Below, piece after piece: positions 1-9,804 of a stretch of DNA of 64,000 bases (position 1 is its first letter; each line of letters starts with the position of its first letter). The notes below the pieces were generated by a model. It ran no database searches, was not told where the DNA came from, and saw only the letters and a program-made list of their open reading frames with translations. Where the stretch lies: positions 1 through 64,000 of the forward strand of contig CAZQDP010000003.1 in assembly GCA_964592375.1 (NCBI GenBank), in the 5' to 3' direction. Source of the DNA: CAZQDP01 sp964592375 (GTDB taxonomy: Bacteria > Bacillota > Clostridia > RUG12999). The position numbers and the translations under genes are program-made.

Positions 1-2268
1 GCACTTTTGCCTTGCACGAGATATGATGAAATCGTGCACATGTTGCATACAACCGATGAAGCGCAAATCATGCTCCAGCGGCGCGGCACGCCTCCCATCT
101 CGGCCGTGAGCGACATTACCATCCCCATCAAAAGAGCCATGGGTGGTGGTACGCTTAGCCTTGGAGAGCTTCTGGCGGTGGCTGCTGTCCTTCGCACATC
201 ACATGCGATTGCAAAATATTTTTCCAATGAAGAGAGTGGTGTTTTGCACGGCCTTGCAAAGGCTATTGTCAATTTATCTTCGCCGGAGAGGACGATTTCC
301 GATGCGGTGCTCAGCGACGAAGAGGTAGCGGACTCTGCCAGTGCGCAGCTTGCGATCATTCGGCGGAAAATTGGGGCGGCAAACAATAAAATCCGAAGCA
401 CCTTGCAGGATATGATTCACTCTCCCAAATACACAAAGTATTTGCAGGATCCCATCGTTACCATGCGGGGGGATCGGTACGTTCTTCCTGTGAAAAGTGA
501 ACATAGGGCAATGGTTTCCGGAATTGTGCACGATAGCTCTGCCAGCGGTGCCACCTTATTTATTGAACCCATGGCGGCGGTAGAGGCGAATAATGAGCTA
601 AGAGAGCTTTCTTGCAGGGAAAAAGAAGAGATTGAAAAAATTATCGCGGAGCTTTCCGCCCTTGTGGCGGAGCATGCAACGGAGATAGAAGTGAATTATC
701 TGGCGGTGATTGAATTTGACTGTCTGTTTGCCAAGGCTTCTTTTTCGCTTCGGTACAAATGCGCGTGTCCCGAAATGAACCGCCAAGGATTGATTGATAT
801 TAAAAAAGCACGCCATCCGCTTATCGACCAGGGCAAGGTGGTACCCATTGATATCCGAATTGGGCAGGGGTATACCACCCTGGTGATTACCGGCCCCAAC
901 ACCGGCGGGAAAACGGTTACACTCAAAACAGTGGGGCTGTTTATTCTGATGGCGCAGTCAGGGATCCATCTTCCTTGCGCTGAGGGCACAAGCCTGCCGG
1001 TATTTGAAAAGGTTTTTGCAGATATAGGAGATGAGCAGAGCATTGAGCAGAGCCTAAGCACCTTTTCGGCTCATATGCTGGGCATTGTGGATATTCTAAA
1101 GGAAGCCGACGAGAAGAGCATTGTACTATTTGATGAGCTGGGCGCAGGAACAGATCCGGAGGAAGGCGCCGCGCTTGCCATTGAAATTCTTGAATATATC
1201 AAAAACATTGGCGCCATGGCGGCGGCTACCACCCATTATAGTGAACTCAAGCTCTATGCCTTATCTGCCAAGGGCGTAGAAAACGCATGCTGCGAATTCG
1301 ATGTGGCAACCCTTCGGCCAACCTATAAGCTATTGATTGGACTGCCCGGCAAAAGCAATGCTTTTGCCATATCCAAGCGCTTAGGGCTTATGGAGCATAT
1401 CATCGAGGGGGCAGCCGGCAGAATGAAGGCGGATAGTCTGCGCTTTGAGGATGTTATTGCCCAATTGCAGCGGCAAAAGGAAGAAAGTGAACGAGCCATT
1501 TTGAAGGCCACGGAATATGAAAATAAGACCAAAAAAGAATTAGAGGAAGGCATTGCACTTGGGGAAAAATCTAGGGAAGAGGAGCGGCGCATCGTAGAGC
1601 GGGCAAGAGCGCAGGCGCAGGAAATCATTGAGCAGACGAAGGCAGAAATGGCGCAACTCTTAAAACAAGCGCAAGAGGTTGCCATGGATACAAACGAGAA
1701 GAACAGCATGCAAAAAATAGAACAGCTGCGCAAAACCCTGCGTGATAAAGGCAGTGAGATGGGCAAAAAGGTCAAAGAGGAAAAAAAGAAACAAGCCACC
1801 CTTAGCGCAAAGGATATTAGGCCTGGAACCTTTGTGGAAATCCTTTCCTTAGGGGACAGAGGCTATGTAATCAATGCGCCAAACGGCGTGGGCGATTTGC
1901 AAGTACAGGTAGGTATTATGAAAATCAAAACAAACCTTTCGGATTTGCGGCTCATCAAGGAGCAAAATGAACAGAGCAAGGGGAAAAATGTTGTCCGAGG
2001 CATGGCGGGACTGAAGAGCGTGGATGTAAAGATGGAAATCGATGTGCGAGGGCAGCTGGCAGATGAAGCAGTGATGAATGTGGAAAAGTTTATTGACGAT
2101 GCAAGCTTATCTTCGCTTCGAACCATTTCGGTCATCCACGGCAAGGGCACCGGTGCTCTGCGAAATGCCATCCACCAAAGCCTACGCAGTAACAAGGCGG
2201 TGAAATCCTTCCGACTTGGCACCTATGGCGAGGGCGATATGGGTGTGACTATTCTTGAACTAAAATAA
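1..2268 (+). CDS. mutS2: Endonuclease MutS2, 5' end outside the window
   Basis: MutS-like ATPase with a C-terminal Smr nuclease domain. Family members act on branched DNA and on collided ribosomes. The reading frame is open from base 1, so the first roughly 35 residues lie upstream; the internal TTG at 7 is not a real start. Seen in order: the MutS core and lever region; the Walker A motif GPNTGGKT encoded near 892-915; the block DIGDEQSIEQSLSTFS; Walker B with LFDELGAGTDP; the ATTHYSELK switch; a long charged coiled coil (about 1420-1800); and the Smr domain with DVRGQ and HGKGTGALR close to the stop. Length and domain order match full-length MutS2 apart from the missing N-terminus. No clear terminator follows. 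Confidence 0.97.
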   Translation, partial: ALLPCTRYDEIVHMLHTTDEAQIMLQRRGTPPISAVSDITIPIKRAMGGGTLSLGELLAVAAVLRTSHAIAKYFSNEESGVLHGLAKAIVNLSSPERTISDAVLSDEEVADSASAQLAIIRRKIGAANNKIRSTLQDMIHSPKYTKYLQDPIVTMRGDRYVLPVKSEHRAMVSGIVHDSSASGATLFIEPMAAVEANNELRELSCREKEEIEKIIAELSALVAEHATEIEVNYLAVIEFDCLFAKASFSLRYKCACPEMNRQGLIDIKKARHPLIDQGKVVPIDIRIGQGYTTLVITGPNTGGKTVTLKTVGLFILMAQSGIHLPCAEGTSLPVFEKVFADIGDEQSIEQSLSTFSAHMLGIVDILKEADEKSIVLFDELGAGTDPEEGAALAIEILEYIKNIGAMAAATTHYSELKLYALSAKGVENACCEFDVATLRPTYKLLIGLPGKSNAFAISKRLGLMEHIIEGAAGRMKADSLRFEDVIAQLQRQKEESERAILKATEYENKTKKELEEGIALGEKSREEERRIVERARAQAQEIIEQTKAEMAQLLKQAQEVAMDTNEKNSMQKIEQLRKTLRDKGSEMGKKVKEEKKKQATLSAKDIRPGTFVEILSLGDRGYVINAPNGVGDLQVQVGIMKIKTNLSDLRLIKEQNEQSKGKNVVRGMAGLKSVDVKMEIDVRGQLADEAVMNVEKFIDDASLSSLRTISVIHGKGTGALRNAIHQSLRSNKAVKSFRLGTYGEGDMGVTILELK

Positions 2269-2350
2269 AAGCAGGAGCGCACACTCGTGGGAGTTTAAAT
2301 AAAAAGCCACTTTCACCTAAAGATAAGCCACTGCATTTATCGGAAGATGG

Positions 2351-2359
2351 TGCTATAAT
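2351..2359 (+). promoter_or_regulatory. Extended -10 promoter for the ADP-ribosylglycohydrolase-like gene
   Basis: The sequence TGCTATAAT is a consensus extended -10 element (TGn plus TATAAT at 2354-2359). No good -35 box is present at 17 bp. It lies about 95 bp before the chosen start at 2455, which gives this gene its own promoter downstream of mutS2. Confidence 0.6.
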
Positions 2360-2454
2360 GAGAATGGCTATAAAAAATGGTTTATCGCTTGCCAAAAAAG
2401 CGGTTGTGGCATGGTGGCAGGAATGCGTATGCCCGAAGGATAATGGAGGATTGT

Positions 2455-4011
2455 ATGATAAAGATGAACGCGAAGCAGTACAAGGATAAGGTGGATGCCT
2501 GCTGGCTTGGTAAAAATATAGGCGGTACGCTTGGGGCACCCTACGAATGGATTCGGCAAATAAACGATGTGACTTTTTATGCCCAGGATCCCGGCGGAAG
2601 TCCCCTGCCCAATGATGACCTTGATATTCAGCTTTTGTGGCTGATTATGCTGGAAGATATTGATTCCGAACCCGATAGCCGCCTGATGAGCGAATACTGG
2701 GTGAAGTATGTAACCCCCTACTGGTGCGAATATGGTACTGCCAAGGCAAATTTATCGGCTAAGCTTTTGCCCCCACTGTCCGGCACGCATCAAAATCCAT
2801 TTAAGGATAGCTGCGGTGCATATATTCGTTCGGAAATTTGGGCCTGCGTGGCACCCGGTAATCCGGCGCTTGCTGTGCGATATGCCTTGGAAGATGCCAT
2901 GATTGACCATGGATTTGGCGAAGGCACCTATGCAGAGATATTCTGCGCGGCGATAGAGAGTGCGGCTTTTGTGGAAAGCAATATACATACACTGATAGAC
3001 ATTGGTCTGTCCTATATTCCCGAAGGGTGTGGCGTGGCCGGGGCGGTAGGCCTGGTCCTAAAAATGTGGCAGGAAAAGAAGCGTTATTTGGAGGTAAGGG
3101 AGGCTCTTCTTGAAAATTATAGAGGGCAATCCTACTATGGCAGAACCAGCCAAAGGGATATGGAAAAAGGATTTCACAATGGGCAGGACGGCTACGATGC
3201 ACCGTCTAATATCGGGATTGTTATTATCGGACTGCTGTATGGAGAAGGGGATTTTGGGAATTCGCTATGTTATGCGGTCAACTGCGGTGAGGATACGGAT
3301 TGTACAGCCGCTACCATCGGTTCCATATTTGGCATTATCCACGGCACGGCCGGCATCGAAGAAAAATGGACAAAACCAATTGGTCGAAGCATTCAGACCA
3401 TGTGCCTCAATATCGGGGAGCTTGGTGCTTTTCAAAGCAGGGTTCCGTCTTCAATAGATCATTTAACAAGTAGGGTCTATGCCATATGCGAGCGAATTTC
3501 TAAAAAGTATAATAAAGGGTTTGTGCTGACTGACTCTTCTGAGACGCTTGTGGATATTCAAAGCGAATCGCTTAAAGGGCAGAAGGATAACAGTGTCATA
3601 TACAAGCATAAGGATCGAGTGCACCACAAATTTACCGCGTTTGATGTATATGTGGATTTGGGTGGCGACTGCGAAATTGCAAGCAATACCCCTAAAAAAA
3701 TTAAGTTGTATATTCAAAACAACCGAGGTATTCCGGAAATGCTGGATGTGAAGATCTGGAAGGATGAAACGGTAAGCGTAAACGGACCAGTCAGTGGCAA
3801 GTTGAATGCAGGGGTTCGAAGAACCGGATGCATGGTCACTGTTTTTGAATTTGAAATTTCAACTCAGATTTGCGGTAGCGTGGATTTGGTTGTGCAGCTG
3901 ACACCCTCCACATTAGCAAATAGTATGTTGGTGCCCATTACACTGCTTGGAAAACTATCACAAACCGTTGATGAATGGCATGTAGATAAAAAAAGTGTTG
4001 ACAGATCGTAA
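2455..4011 (+). CDS. ADP-ribosylglycohydrolase family protein
   Basis: A 518-residue protein. The start at 2455 is set by GGAGG at 2445-2449; the longer frame from 2377 has no ribosome binding site. The N-terminal 330 residues are ADP-ribosylglycohydrolase (DraG/ARH) fold: an NDDLD metal motif at about residues 53-57 and GEDTDCTAA at about 278-286, with the two aspartates that bind Mg2+ in the family. The last roughly 170 residues are a beta-rich extension I do not recognise. Family members remove ADP-ribose from proteins or small molecules, but ARH-like proteins next to sugar genes may have other N- or O-glycoside substrates. The neighbours (ROK regulator, GH36, transporter) fit a catabolic role better than a signalling one; this is inference. 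Confidence 0.85.
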   Translation: MIKMNAKQYKDKVDACWLGKNIGGTLGAPYEWIRQINDVTFYAQDPGGSPLPNDDLDIQLLWLIMLEDIDSEPDSRLMSEYWVKYVTPYWCEYGTAKANLSAKLLPPLSGTHQNPFKDSCGAYIRSEIWACVAPGNPALAVRYALEDAMIDHGFGEGTYAEIFCAAIESAAFVESNIHTLIDIGLSYIPEGCGVAGAVGLVLKMWQEKKRYLEVREALLENYRGQSYYGRTSQRDMEKGFHNGQDGYDAPSNIGIVIIGLLYGEGDFGNSLCYAVNCGEDTDCTAATIGSIFGIIHGTAGIEEKWTKPIGRSIQTMCLNIGELGAFQSRVPSSIDHLTSRVYAICERISKKYNKGFVLTDSSETLVDIQSESLKGQKDNSVIYKHKDRVHHKFTAFDVYVDLGGDCEIASNTPKKIKLYIQNNRGIPEMLDVKIWKDETVSVNGPVSGKLNAGVRRTGCMVTVFEFEISTQICGSVDLVVQLTPSTLANSMLVPITLLGKLSQTVDEWHVDKKSVDRS

Positions 4012-4394
4012 TTTACATGGTAAAAAATTCTATTCTCTTTGCACTGCACATTCATCTACAGTACAAACTGAGCAGACGATGAACTTTGAGTAAAGTTCAT
4101 GGGGCTGGGCCATTTTTGGTAGCAGGTTCGTTAATACCTGTGGGACAGTAAAATGTTCTGCAGGTATTTTTGGTTTTTGTAGGGCATTTGTTGGATATAT
4201 CCGGTTGCCATAGAGTGATGAAAATGAATGCTTTAATGCATATTTGGAGGCGAAAACATAACACAGCCTAAAAATGAAAGCTTTTTTCGCAAAGCGTGAG
4301 AGGTGTTGGCACAGCCAATGTTTCTGCCGCTCTTCATGTGCCGCTGAGCTTAGCTCCTTTATCATAGGCAGAATTTGCGATGGTCATTGGTCTT
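4012..4394. other. Intergenic region without a convincing gene, with a 9-bp hairpin
   Basis: 383 bp between convergent genes. It contains a perfect inverted repeat, ATGAACTTT at 4079-4087 and AAAGTTCAT at 4092-4100, with a 4-base loop and no T-run on either side, so it is not a standard terminator. A minus-strand open frame (4030-4365) lacks a ribosome binding site and has no recognisable motif. Confidence 0.5.
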
Positions 4395-5624
4395 TCACTT
4401 TTGGCGGTAATGTGGTTTGAACTTGTGAAGCTTTTCTGGCAAATCAGAGGAAAACAGAAGCCGATCAAACACCAGTGATACACTGCCAATGAGAGGAGAG
4501 ACATCTTCAAATTTTGAAATCAATATGGGGGTATTCTTATAGCCGGCACTAATGGTACTGCTCTGCAGTTGCCTTTGTAGTGCGCTAAGAATAAGGCTAC
4601 CTCCTATTGCAATATCATGCCCCAAAAACACCGCCTGAGGGTCAAATAAATTAATCATACTCACCATGCCAACACAAAGGAAACGGCATAGGTGCTCCAG
4701 CAGTTCAATGCAGAGCGCATCGCCCCTTCCGGCGCACCGGCAAATGGCGGCATAATCAATTTCCTCAAGGCTTGTGAGCATGGTCACTTTGCCGCCCGAT
4801 ATGGCGCTTTTGGCCATGGATACAATAACGGGTATACTCGCATAAAGCTCTAAACAACCCTTGTTGCCACAGCTACAGGGGGGGCCATCAAAATAAATGC
4901 TGGTGTGACCTATTTCACCACCAAACCCCATATCCCCTCTGTATAGATTGCCATCGGCCACAATGCCGGCACCTATGCCGTTTGTCACGCCGAGATAGAC
5001 AAAATTCTTCATATTCTTTGCATGGCCATAATATTTTTCTGCCAAAGCAGAGGTATTCATATCATTTTCCAAAAAAATCGGTAAGTCGAAGTGATGTAGA
5101 AGTGCTTGTACGATAGGAATGTTATGTAGCCCATAAAAATTCGGAGGGGCAAGGATCATGCCGGCGACTGAATCAATGGGCCCAATAGCGCTTATACCAA
5201 GACCAATTGGCCAAGTGCAATCGTCCACTAGTAGTTCATGCGTAATTTGTATGGCTTTATCGCACAGCGAATTGCTATTTTCATAAGGCCCGAGCGCTAT
5301 TTCAATGCTCTTTTTGATATTGCCCTTTAAGTCTGCAATGCAACCCTTTATATAATCCCTTGAAATATACAGACCCGCGCCATGCAAACTTGCGGGCACA
5401 ATATCCAGTAAAATAGGATGGCGACCGATTGCGGTTGCAACCTGTCCTATTTCAAAAACAATGCCCTCTTCTAAAAATTCATGAATGATATTGGTCAGCG
5501 ACATTTTGCTAAGACCCGTTTGCTTGGAAAGCGCAATGCGGGAAATGGGCGCATGGAGGCTAATGAGTTTTAAAATTAAATTTCTGTTTGCTACTTTATT
5601 ATCTTGATGGTTTTTCCCATTCAT
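4395..5624 (-). CDS. ROK family transcriptional regulator (XylR/NagC type)
   Basis: A 409-residue repressor-type ROK protein. The N-terminus (about residues 10-65) is a winged helix-turn-helix with the pattern SRIALSKQTGLSKMSLTNII. The C-terminus is a ROK sugar-kinase-like domain with LENDMN, a GIGAGI glycine loop, and the zinc motif CSCGNKGCLE. The start at 5624 is preceded by AAAGGTGGG; the longer frame from 5663 lacks this. Family members sense sugars or sugar phosphates and control nearby catabolic genes. Likely targets are the adjacent symporter or the GH36 gene, but no operator is proven. The ligand cannot be read from sequence. Confidence 0.88.
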   Translation of the reverse strand: MNGKNHQDNKVANRNLILKLISLHAPISRIALSKQTGLSKMSLTNIIHEFLEEGIVFEIGQVATAIGRHPILLDIVPASLHGAGLYISRDYIKGCIADLKGNIKKSIEIALGPYENSNSLCDKAIQITHELLVDDCTWPIGLGISAIGPIDSVAGMILAPPNFYGLHNIPIVQALLHHFDLPIFLENDMNTSALAEKYYGHAKNMKNFVYLGVTNGIGAGIVADGNLYRGDMGFGGEIGHTSIYFDGPPCSCGNKGCLELYASIPVIVSMAKSAISGGKVTMLTSLEEIDYAAICRCAGRGDALCIELLEHLCRFLCVGMVSMINLFDPQAVFLGHDIAIGGSLILSALQRQLQSSTISAGYKNTPILISKFEDVSPLIGSVSLVFDRLLFSSDLPEKLHKFKPHYRQK

Positions 5625-5839
5625 GTGCAACCCACCTTTATTGATATACAAATAGCTTAACATAAAAAGCGGAATTTGAAAAGAGGCTATTTTTTATTTT
5701 TTTAACGTAAAAATTGTTCGTGTTCATCTGCAAATTGCAATCATATCCATACGCATCATCGCATCTGAGCAGGGTGGTGGGTAATCGGATAGATAAATAT
5801 TTCTGTGATATGCCTCGGCAGATATATCATAGGTTGCGC

Positions 5840-7204
5840 TTATAAATTTAGCTGCCTAAATCCTTCTTTCGTCGTACGAATAACAACCTCACTCAAACCC
5901 AATAATCCAATAAGGTTTGGTATTGCCATAAGCCCATTTAAAGTATCGGATATATCCCAAACAAGATGGAGCTCTGAAATTGCACCGAATACAATGACAG
6001 ATAAAAAAAGCAGCGTATAATATTTGATGTATCTCGCCCCTGCAAGGTATTCTATGCACTTCCCTCCGTAAAACGACCAAGCAAGAATAGAGGAAAAGGC
6101 GAAAAAAATAAGCGAAATGGCCACAATGTATTTTCCAAAATGGGGCATAGCTGTATCAAATGCAAAAGCAGTAAGCGCAGAGCCCGATTGCCCGTTGGTC
6201 CATGCACCTGAAACCATAATTGCAAAAGCAGTAATGGAACACATGACAATTGTATCAAAGAAAACTTCAAACACACCCCATAGGCCTTGTCTTGCAGGGT
6301 GGTCTGTATTTGCTGCGGCATGTGCAATGGAAGCGCTTCCTAAACCGGCTTCATTTGTAAATACACCACGAGCAATCCCCTTTTGAATTGCAGTAGCCAC
6401 CGTTGCGCCAGCAAATCCTCCAATGGGAGCGGAAGGATGAAAAGCGCCACTGAAAATAATAGCCACCGCGTGGGGGATGCCGGAAAAATTGACGATAATG
6501 ACAATAAGCGCACCTAAAATATAAAATACAGACATGGCAGGGACAACTTTTTCTGTTATCATTGCAATTTTTTTTACGCCGCCAATGACAGATATGCCAA
6601 CAAGAGAGGCCAAAGCAATTCCGGTTAATAAAGGAGACACATGAAAAGCTGCGTGCATGGCAGAGGAGATTGAATTCGATTGAGCCATATTTCCAACGCC
6701 AAAAGATGCAGCAACGCCAAACACAGCGTAGAGAGAAGCCAGCCATTTCATATGTAACCCTTTTTCAATAAATATCATCGGTCCACCAATCCATTCGCCT
6801 CTTGTGTTTCGCTTGCGATACTTTATTGCCAATGTAACCTCTGCATACTTAGTCATCATCCCAAGAAAAGCCGACACCCACATCCAAAAAATGGCCCCCG
6901 GGCCTGCAATGGTAATTGCAGTTGCAACTCCGGCAATATTGCCAGTGCCAATTGTGCCAGCAAGCGCAGTGGACAATGCTTGAAACGGAGAGATGCCTCC
7001 TTTATCCTTTTTCGATACATGGCAAAGTAGTGGTTGTATTATTGTTTCGCTGATGACTGATCGGAACTTAAAGATTTGCAGAAAACCTGTTCTAACAGTA
7101 AAATAGAAACCCGTTCCTAAAAGAACGGTAATCATAACTGGCCCCCAAACAAGATGATTGATGGTGCTGTTTATTTGCGCTATGGCAATGACAATATTAT
7201 TCAT
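5840..7204 (-). CDS. Sodium:alanine/glycine symporter (AGCS family)
   Basis: A 454-residue integral membrane protein with about ten hydrophobic segments. The family signature GPGAIFWMWVSAFLG sits at about residues 100-115, and the early segment VLLGTGFYFTVRTGF is also typical of AGCS carriers, which import small neutral amino acids with Na+. The ATG at 7204 is preceded by AGGAA at normal spacing. It lies on the same strand as the ROK regulator gene but 215 bp away, so joint transcription is possible but not shown. An amino-acid carrier in a sugar region is slightly unexpected. Confidence 0.92.
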   Translation of the reverse strand: MNNIVIAIAQINSTINHLVWGPVMITVLLGTGFYFTVRTGFLQIFKFRSVISETIIQPLLCHVSKKDKGGISPFQALSTALAGTIGTGNIAGVATAITIAGPGAIFWMWVSAFLGMMTKYAEVTLAIKYRKRNTRGEWIGGPMIFIEKGLHMKWLASLYAVFGVAASFGVGNMAQSNSISSAMHAAFHVSPLLTGIALASLVGISVIGGVKKIAMITEKVVPAMSVFYILGALIVIIVNFSGIPHAVAIIFSGAFHPSAPIGGFAGATVATAIQKGIARGVFTNEAGLGSASIAHAAANTDHPARQGLWGVFEVFFDTIVMCSITAFAIMVSGAWTNGQSGSALTAFAFDTAMPHFGKYIVAISLIFFAFSSILAWSFYGGKCIEYLAGARYIKYYTLLFLSVIVFGAISELHLVWDISDTLNGLMAIPNLIGLLGLSEVVIRTTKEGFRQLNL

Positions 7205-7320
7205 ATAAATTCCTCATACAAACGCTATTCACTCCTCGATTTTTGATATTCATATCAGTATATGTTTTAAGGATAGAGACTATTCGGTAGAAGTCATAGT
7301 AGGCATTGGTATTCTTTGAT

Positions 7321-7341
7321 GCAATTATGCATATTAATTGC
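7321..7341. promoter_or_regulatory. Palindrome abutting the -35 box of the GH36 promoter (operator candidate)
   Basis: GCAATTA at 7321-7327 and TAATTGC at 7335-7341 form a perfect 7-bp inverted repeat with a 7-bp centre. It ends exactly where the TTGACA box begins, which is a position typical of activator sites. Which regulator binds is unknown; the ROK and AraC proteins nearby are candidates. Confidence 0.5.
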
Positions 7342-7370
7342 TTGACATGGCACATTTTTTGCAGGATAAT
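7342..7370 (+). promoter_or_regulatory. SigmaA promoter of the GH36-like gene
   Basis: TTGACA at 7342-7347, 17-bp spacer, GATAAT at 7365-7370. The expected transcript start near 7377 leaves a leader of about 110 bases before the ATG at 7487. The leader carries AAAGCGTTTTGA, which resembles half of a catabolite-responsive element. Confidence 0.8.
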
Positions 7371-7486
7371 ATATGCTAAAGCGTTTTGATAATTTCATTG
7401 CCTATTCATCTATATAGGCCCGCGCATCCACATGCTGCCAAGACTTCTATGAAAGTAGCAGACGAGAATATGAGGGGGAGAATTTG

Positions 7487-9631
7487 ATGAATTCAACAAG
7501 TTATGCAAGCTTTTTTGATTATGCAGTAGAGTATGACATCAAGCAGCATAGGTTCCAATGCACATATGGCGCTAAAGGAACGGTAATGGAGGCTAAAATT
7601 GACGGTTTATATGCGTTAAACAATAAAATTGTGAGCACAGCGGATTATAAGAAATGTACGGCCAAGCGGACTTTTCAAATGGACAGCGTAACGCTGAGCA
7701 TCCTCTATGAGGATGGTCCTAAAAAGCAGCCGGATTTTTCAATAGACTTTATCGTAGGTCTTCAGGGCATACAAATTTGCACGCGTCAAAGTGAGAATAT
7801 TGAGGTTCACTTCGATGGAAAGCTTTTGTGGGGCATGGATATGGAAAACAGCACCTTTGCAATTTGCTTTGATCGCCAGGGACCGGATTTGCGGGCCGCG
7901 TTGGGGCCGGCAACCTCAACGGTGGACAATGCGCTTTTAGATCGATTCAGTGGCGACGCATTATGCCTTACAGAGGGTGAAAAATTGCGGCTTCGTTTTG
8001 ATTGGAAGCAGGCGGCATACCGTTTTCACGTAAAAACAGGCCGGGGTAGCTTTGGAATGCACATCAAAAACAATGTATATAAAGAGAGATACGGCGTTGA
8101 GTACAAGCCAATCAATAAAAACAGCACTTTTTCAAAGCCGCCAGCAGGATGGATGACATGGTATGCAGTGAAGTTTGATGCATGCGAAAAAATTGTACTC
8201 GAAAATGCAGCTTTTCAATCAAAGCATCTAAAAGATTTTGGAGCAGATACCATCTGGGTTGATTGGGAATGGCATCATCAGGATTTACAAGGCATAAGAG
8301 ATGATGGCACAGACTCCTTTCATCCGGACCGGGGAAGATATCCAAATGGGCTTGCGTTTATATCCAAGGAGATACAAGATTTAGACCTCATTCCAGCGTT
8401 ATGGGTGGGGTTTACAAATGATCCATCTGAAAATGAATATATCAAGGAAAACAAGGATGTGGTGATTGCGCAAACTCCCAAGTGGTGTGGGCAATATTTT
8501 TTGGATATAAGCCACCCGAAGTTCTTGAATGAGTATCTCCCAAAAGCCTTTGGGCAGGTGAAGGAGTGGGGGTATGAGGCATTAAAATGGGACTGTTTGC
8601 CTATAACGCTAAAAATTCATGATGAATACCGCCAAAACATGTACAATCAGTCTATCACGGTCAAGGATGCATATCGAAATGCCGTAAAGGCCGCACGTGG
8701 AGTGATGGGAGAAGACTTTTATATGCTGTCCTGCTCGTGCGAGAGAAGCACTGATGTTTTGTACGCGGCGGATATGTTTGATGCGGCGCGCATAGGTGGA
8801 GATATCTTTTTATGGAATGAGTTTATTTTGGAATGTATTGAGAAGGTAATGAAGTTTTATCCGCTACACAATGTGCTTTTGTATAACGACCCCGACAATA
8901 TCGTGTTGCGAGAAGAATTTAATACCTATGCGCAGGCGCAATCCAGGGCTTGCTTTGTATCTCTTTTGGGTTTGCCAATCACACTTGGTGATATTCTTCC
9001 CGAATTACCTGCGGAGCGTATTGAGCTTATTAAAAGGATATTACCCACAATTGACGCACATCCGATGGACATTTCGCAGACCACTTTTGACCGGCGCATG
9101 ATCAAGACAAATCTTGCGATTGAGACTCCTTTTGAAAGCTGGAATGTGGCAGGCATTTTAAATCTTTTGGATAAGCCGGTGAAGGCACAGCTACATATCA
9201 TAGACGATTTGCATCTGAATGAAGGAAACTATTTTATCTATGATTATTGGGAAAATAGATTAATCGGTGAGACTGATAAAAGCGTTACGATATCGCTTTG
9301 CTCCTGTGAGACTAAAATCTTGTGCATACGAAAAAAGCTTGATAGGCCACAGATACTGAGCAGCTCACGGCATATTACGCAGGGTGCTGTGGATTTTAAA
9401 CGCGTGCAATGGGATGAAACAAATCTGAGCCTATCGGGCATTTCAAGCGTTGTGGTGGGTGATCCGTACGAAGTGGTATTATATGTGCCTGATGGATACC
9501 GACCTATTTTCGATAAAAATGTCCTTCCGTCTATGCAACTTGAAGATAGAAGTAAAAATGTAAAAAGCTTGATGCTAAAACCAACGCAGACCGGCGATAT
9601 TTCATGGTCGGTTGCTTTTGCCAAAGAATGA
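7487..9631 (+). CDS. Glycoside hydrolase family 36-like protein (alpha-galactosidase type)
   Basis: A 714-residue clan GH-D type protein with no signal peptide, so likely cytoplasmic. Start: ATG at 7487 after GGGGGAG at 7474-7480. An N-terminal beta-sandwich (about residues 1-215) precedes a TIM barrel that opens with PAGWMTWY. The probable catalytic nucleophile is Asp369 in ALKWDCLP, and the probable acid/base is Asp439 in ARIGGD. A small beta-rich C-terminal domain closes the protein. Family members release terminal alpha-galactosides (raffinose-type sugars, galactolipids, glycoproteins). Several GH36 subgroups act on other alpha-sugars, so the substrate is left open. It has its own strong promoter. 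Confidence 0.85.
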   Translation: MNSTSYASFFDYAVEYDIKQHRFQCTYGAKGTVMEAKIDGLYALNNKIVSTADYKKCTAKRTFQMDSVTLSILYEDGPKKQPDFSIDFIVGLQGIQICTRQSENIEVHFDGKLLWGMDMENSTFAICFDRQGPDLRAALGPATSTVDNALLDRFSGDALCLTEGEKLRLRFDWKQAAYRFHVKTGRGSFGMHIKNNVYKERYGVEYKPINKNSTFSKPPAGWMTWYAVKFDACEKIVLENAAFQSKHLKDFGADTIWVDWEWHHQDLQGIRDDGTDSFHPDRGRYPNGLAFISKEIQDLDLIPALWVGFTNDPSENEYIKENKDVVIAQTPKWCGQYFLDISHPKFLNEYLPKAFGQVKEWGYEALKWDCLPITLKIHDEYRQNMYNQSITVKDAYRNAVKAARGVMGEDFYMLSCSCERSTDVLYAADMFDAARIGGDIFLWNEFILECIEKVMKFYPLHNVLLYNDPDNIVLREEFNTYAQAQSRACFVSLLGLPITLGDILPELPAERIELIKRILPTIDAHPMDISQTTFDRRMIKTNLAIETPFESWNVAGILNLLDKPVKAQLHIIDDLHLNEGNYFIYDYWENRLIGETDKSVTISLCSCETKILCIRKKLDRPQILSSSRHITQGAVDFKRVQWDETNLSLSGISSVVVGDPYEVVLYVPDGYRPIFDKNVLPSMQLEDRSKNVKSLMLKPTQTGDISWSVAFAKE

Positions 9632-9636
9632 GCAGG

Positions 9637-9804
9637 TTAGAGGGTTTGGGAACAATCATGATTTCTGAGAAATTGTAGTTCACTTTCAATCCAGATTTGA
9701 TGTTGTTTAATTGCAATTTGCAAATTCTCTTCAGTATCGTATTCTTCAGGCGTGATGGAATTGTTGACTCCTTGTATAATGTGAGTTATTCCCATCTCTT
9801 TCAT
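9637..9804 (-). CDS. Possible small protein, unrecognised
   Basis: A short minus-strand frame of about 55 residues, rich in charged residues (EEYDTEENLQ, HQIWIESELQFL), which looks more protein-like than its antisense frames. The start is unclear: ATG at 9804 or 9795, or GTG at 9828, none with a good ribosome binding site. It could be a gene remnant. Low confidence. Confidence 0.2.
   Translation of the reverse strand: MKEMGITHIIQGVNNSITPEEYDTEENLQIAIKQHQIWIESELQFLRNHDCSQTL

Noticed and set aside
4030..4365. Minus-strand 111-codon frame in the gap after the ADP-ribosylglycohydrolase-like gene
   Set aside because: No ribosome binding site, odd composition, and no motif; it reads through the perfect hairpin at 4079-4100.
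7371..7390. Catabolite-responsive element in the GH36 leader
   Set aside because: Only the half AAAGCGTTTTGA fits; the WTG at the other end is missing.
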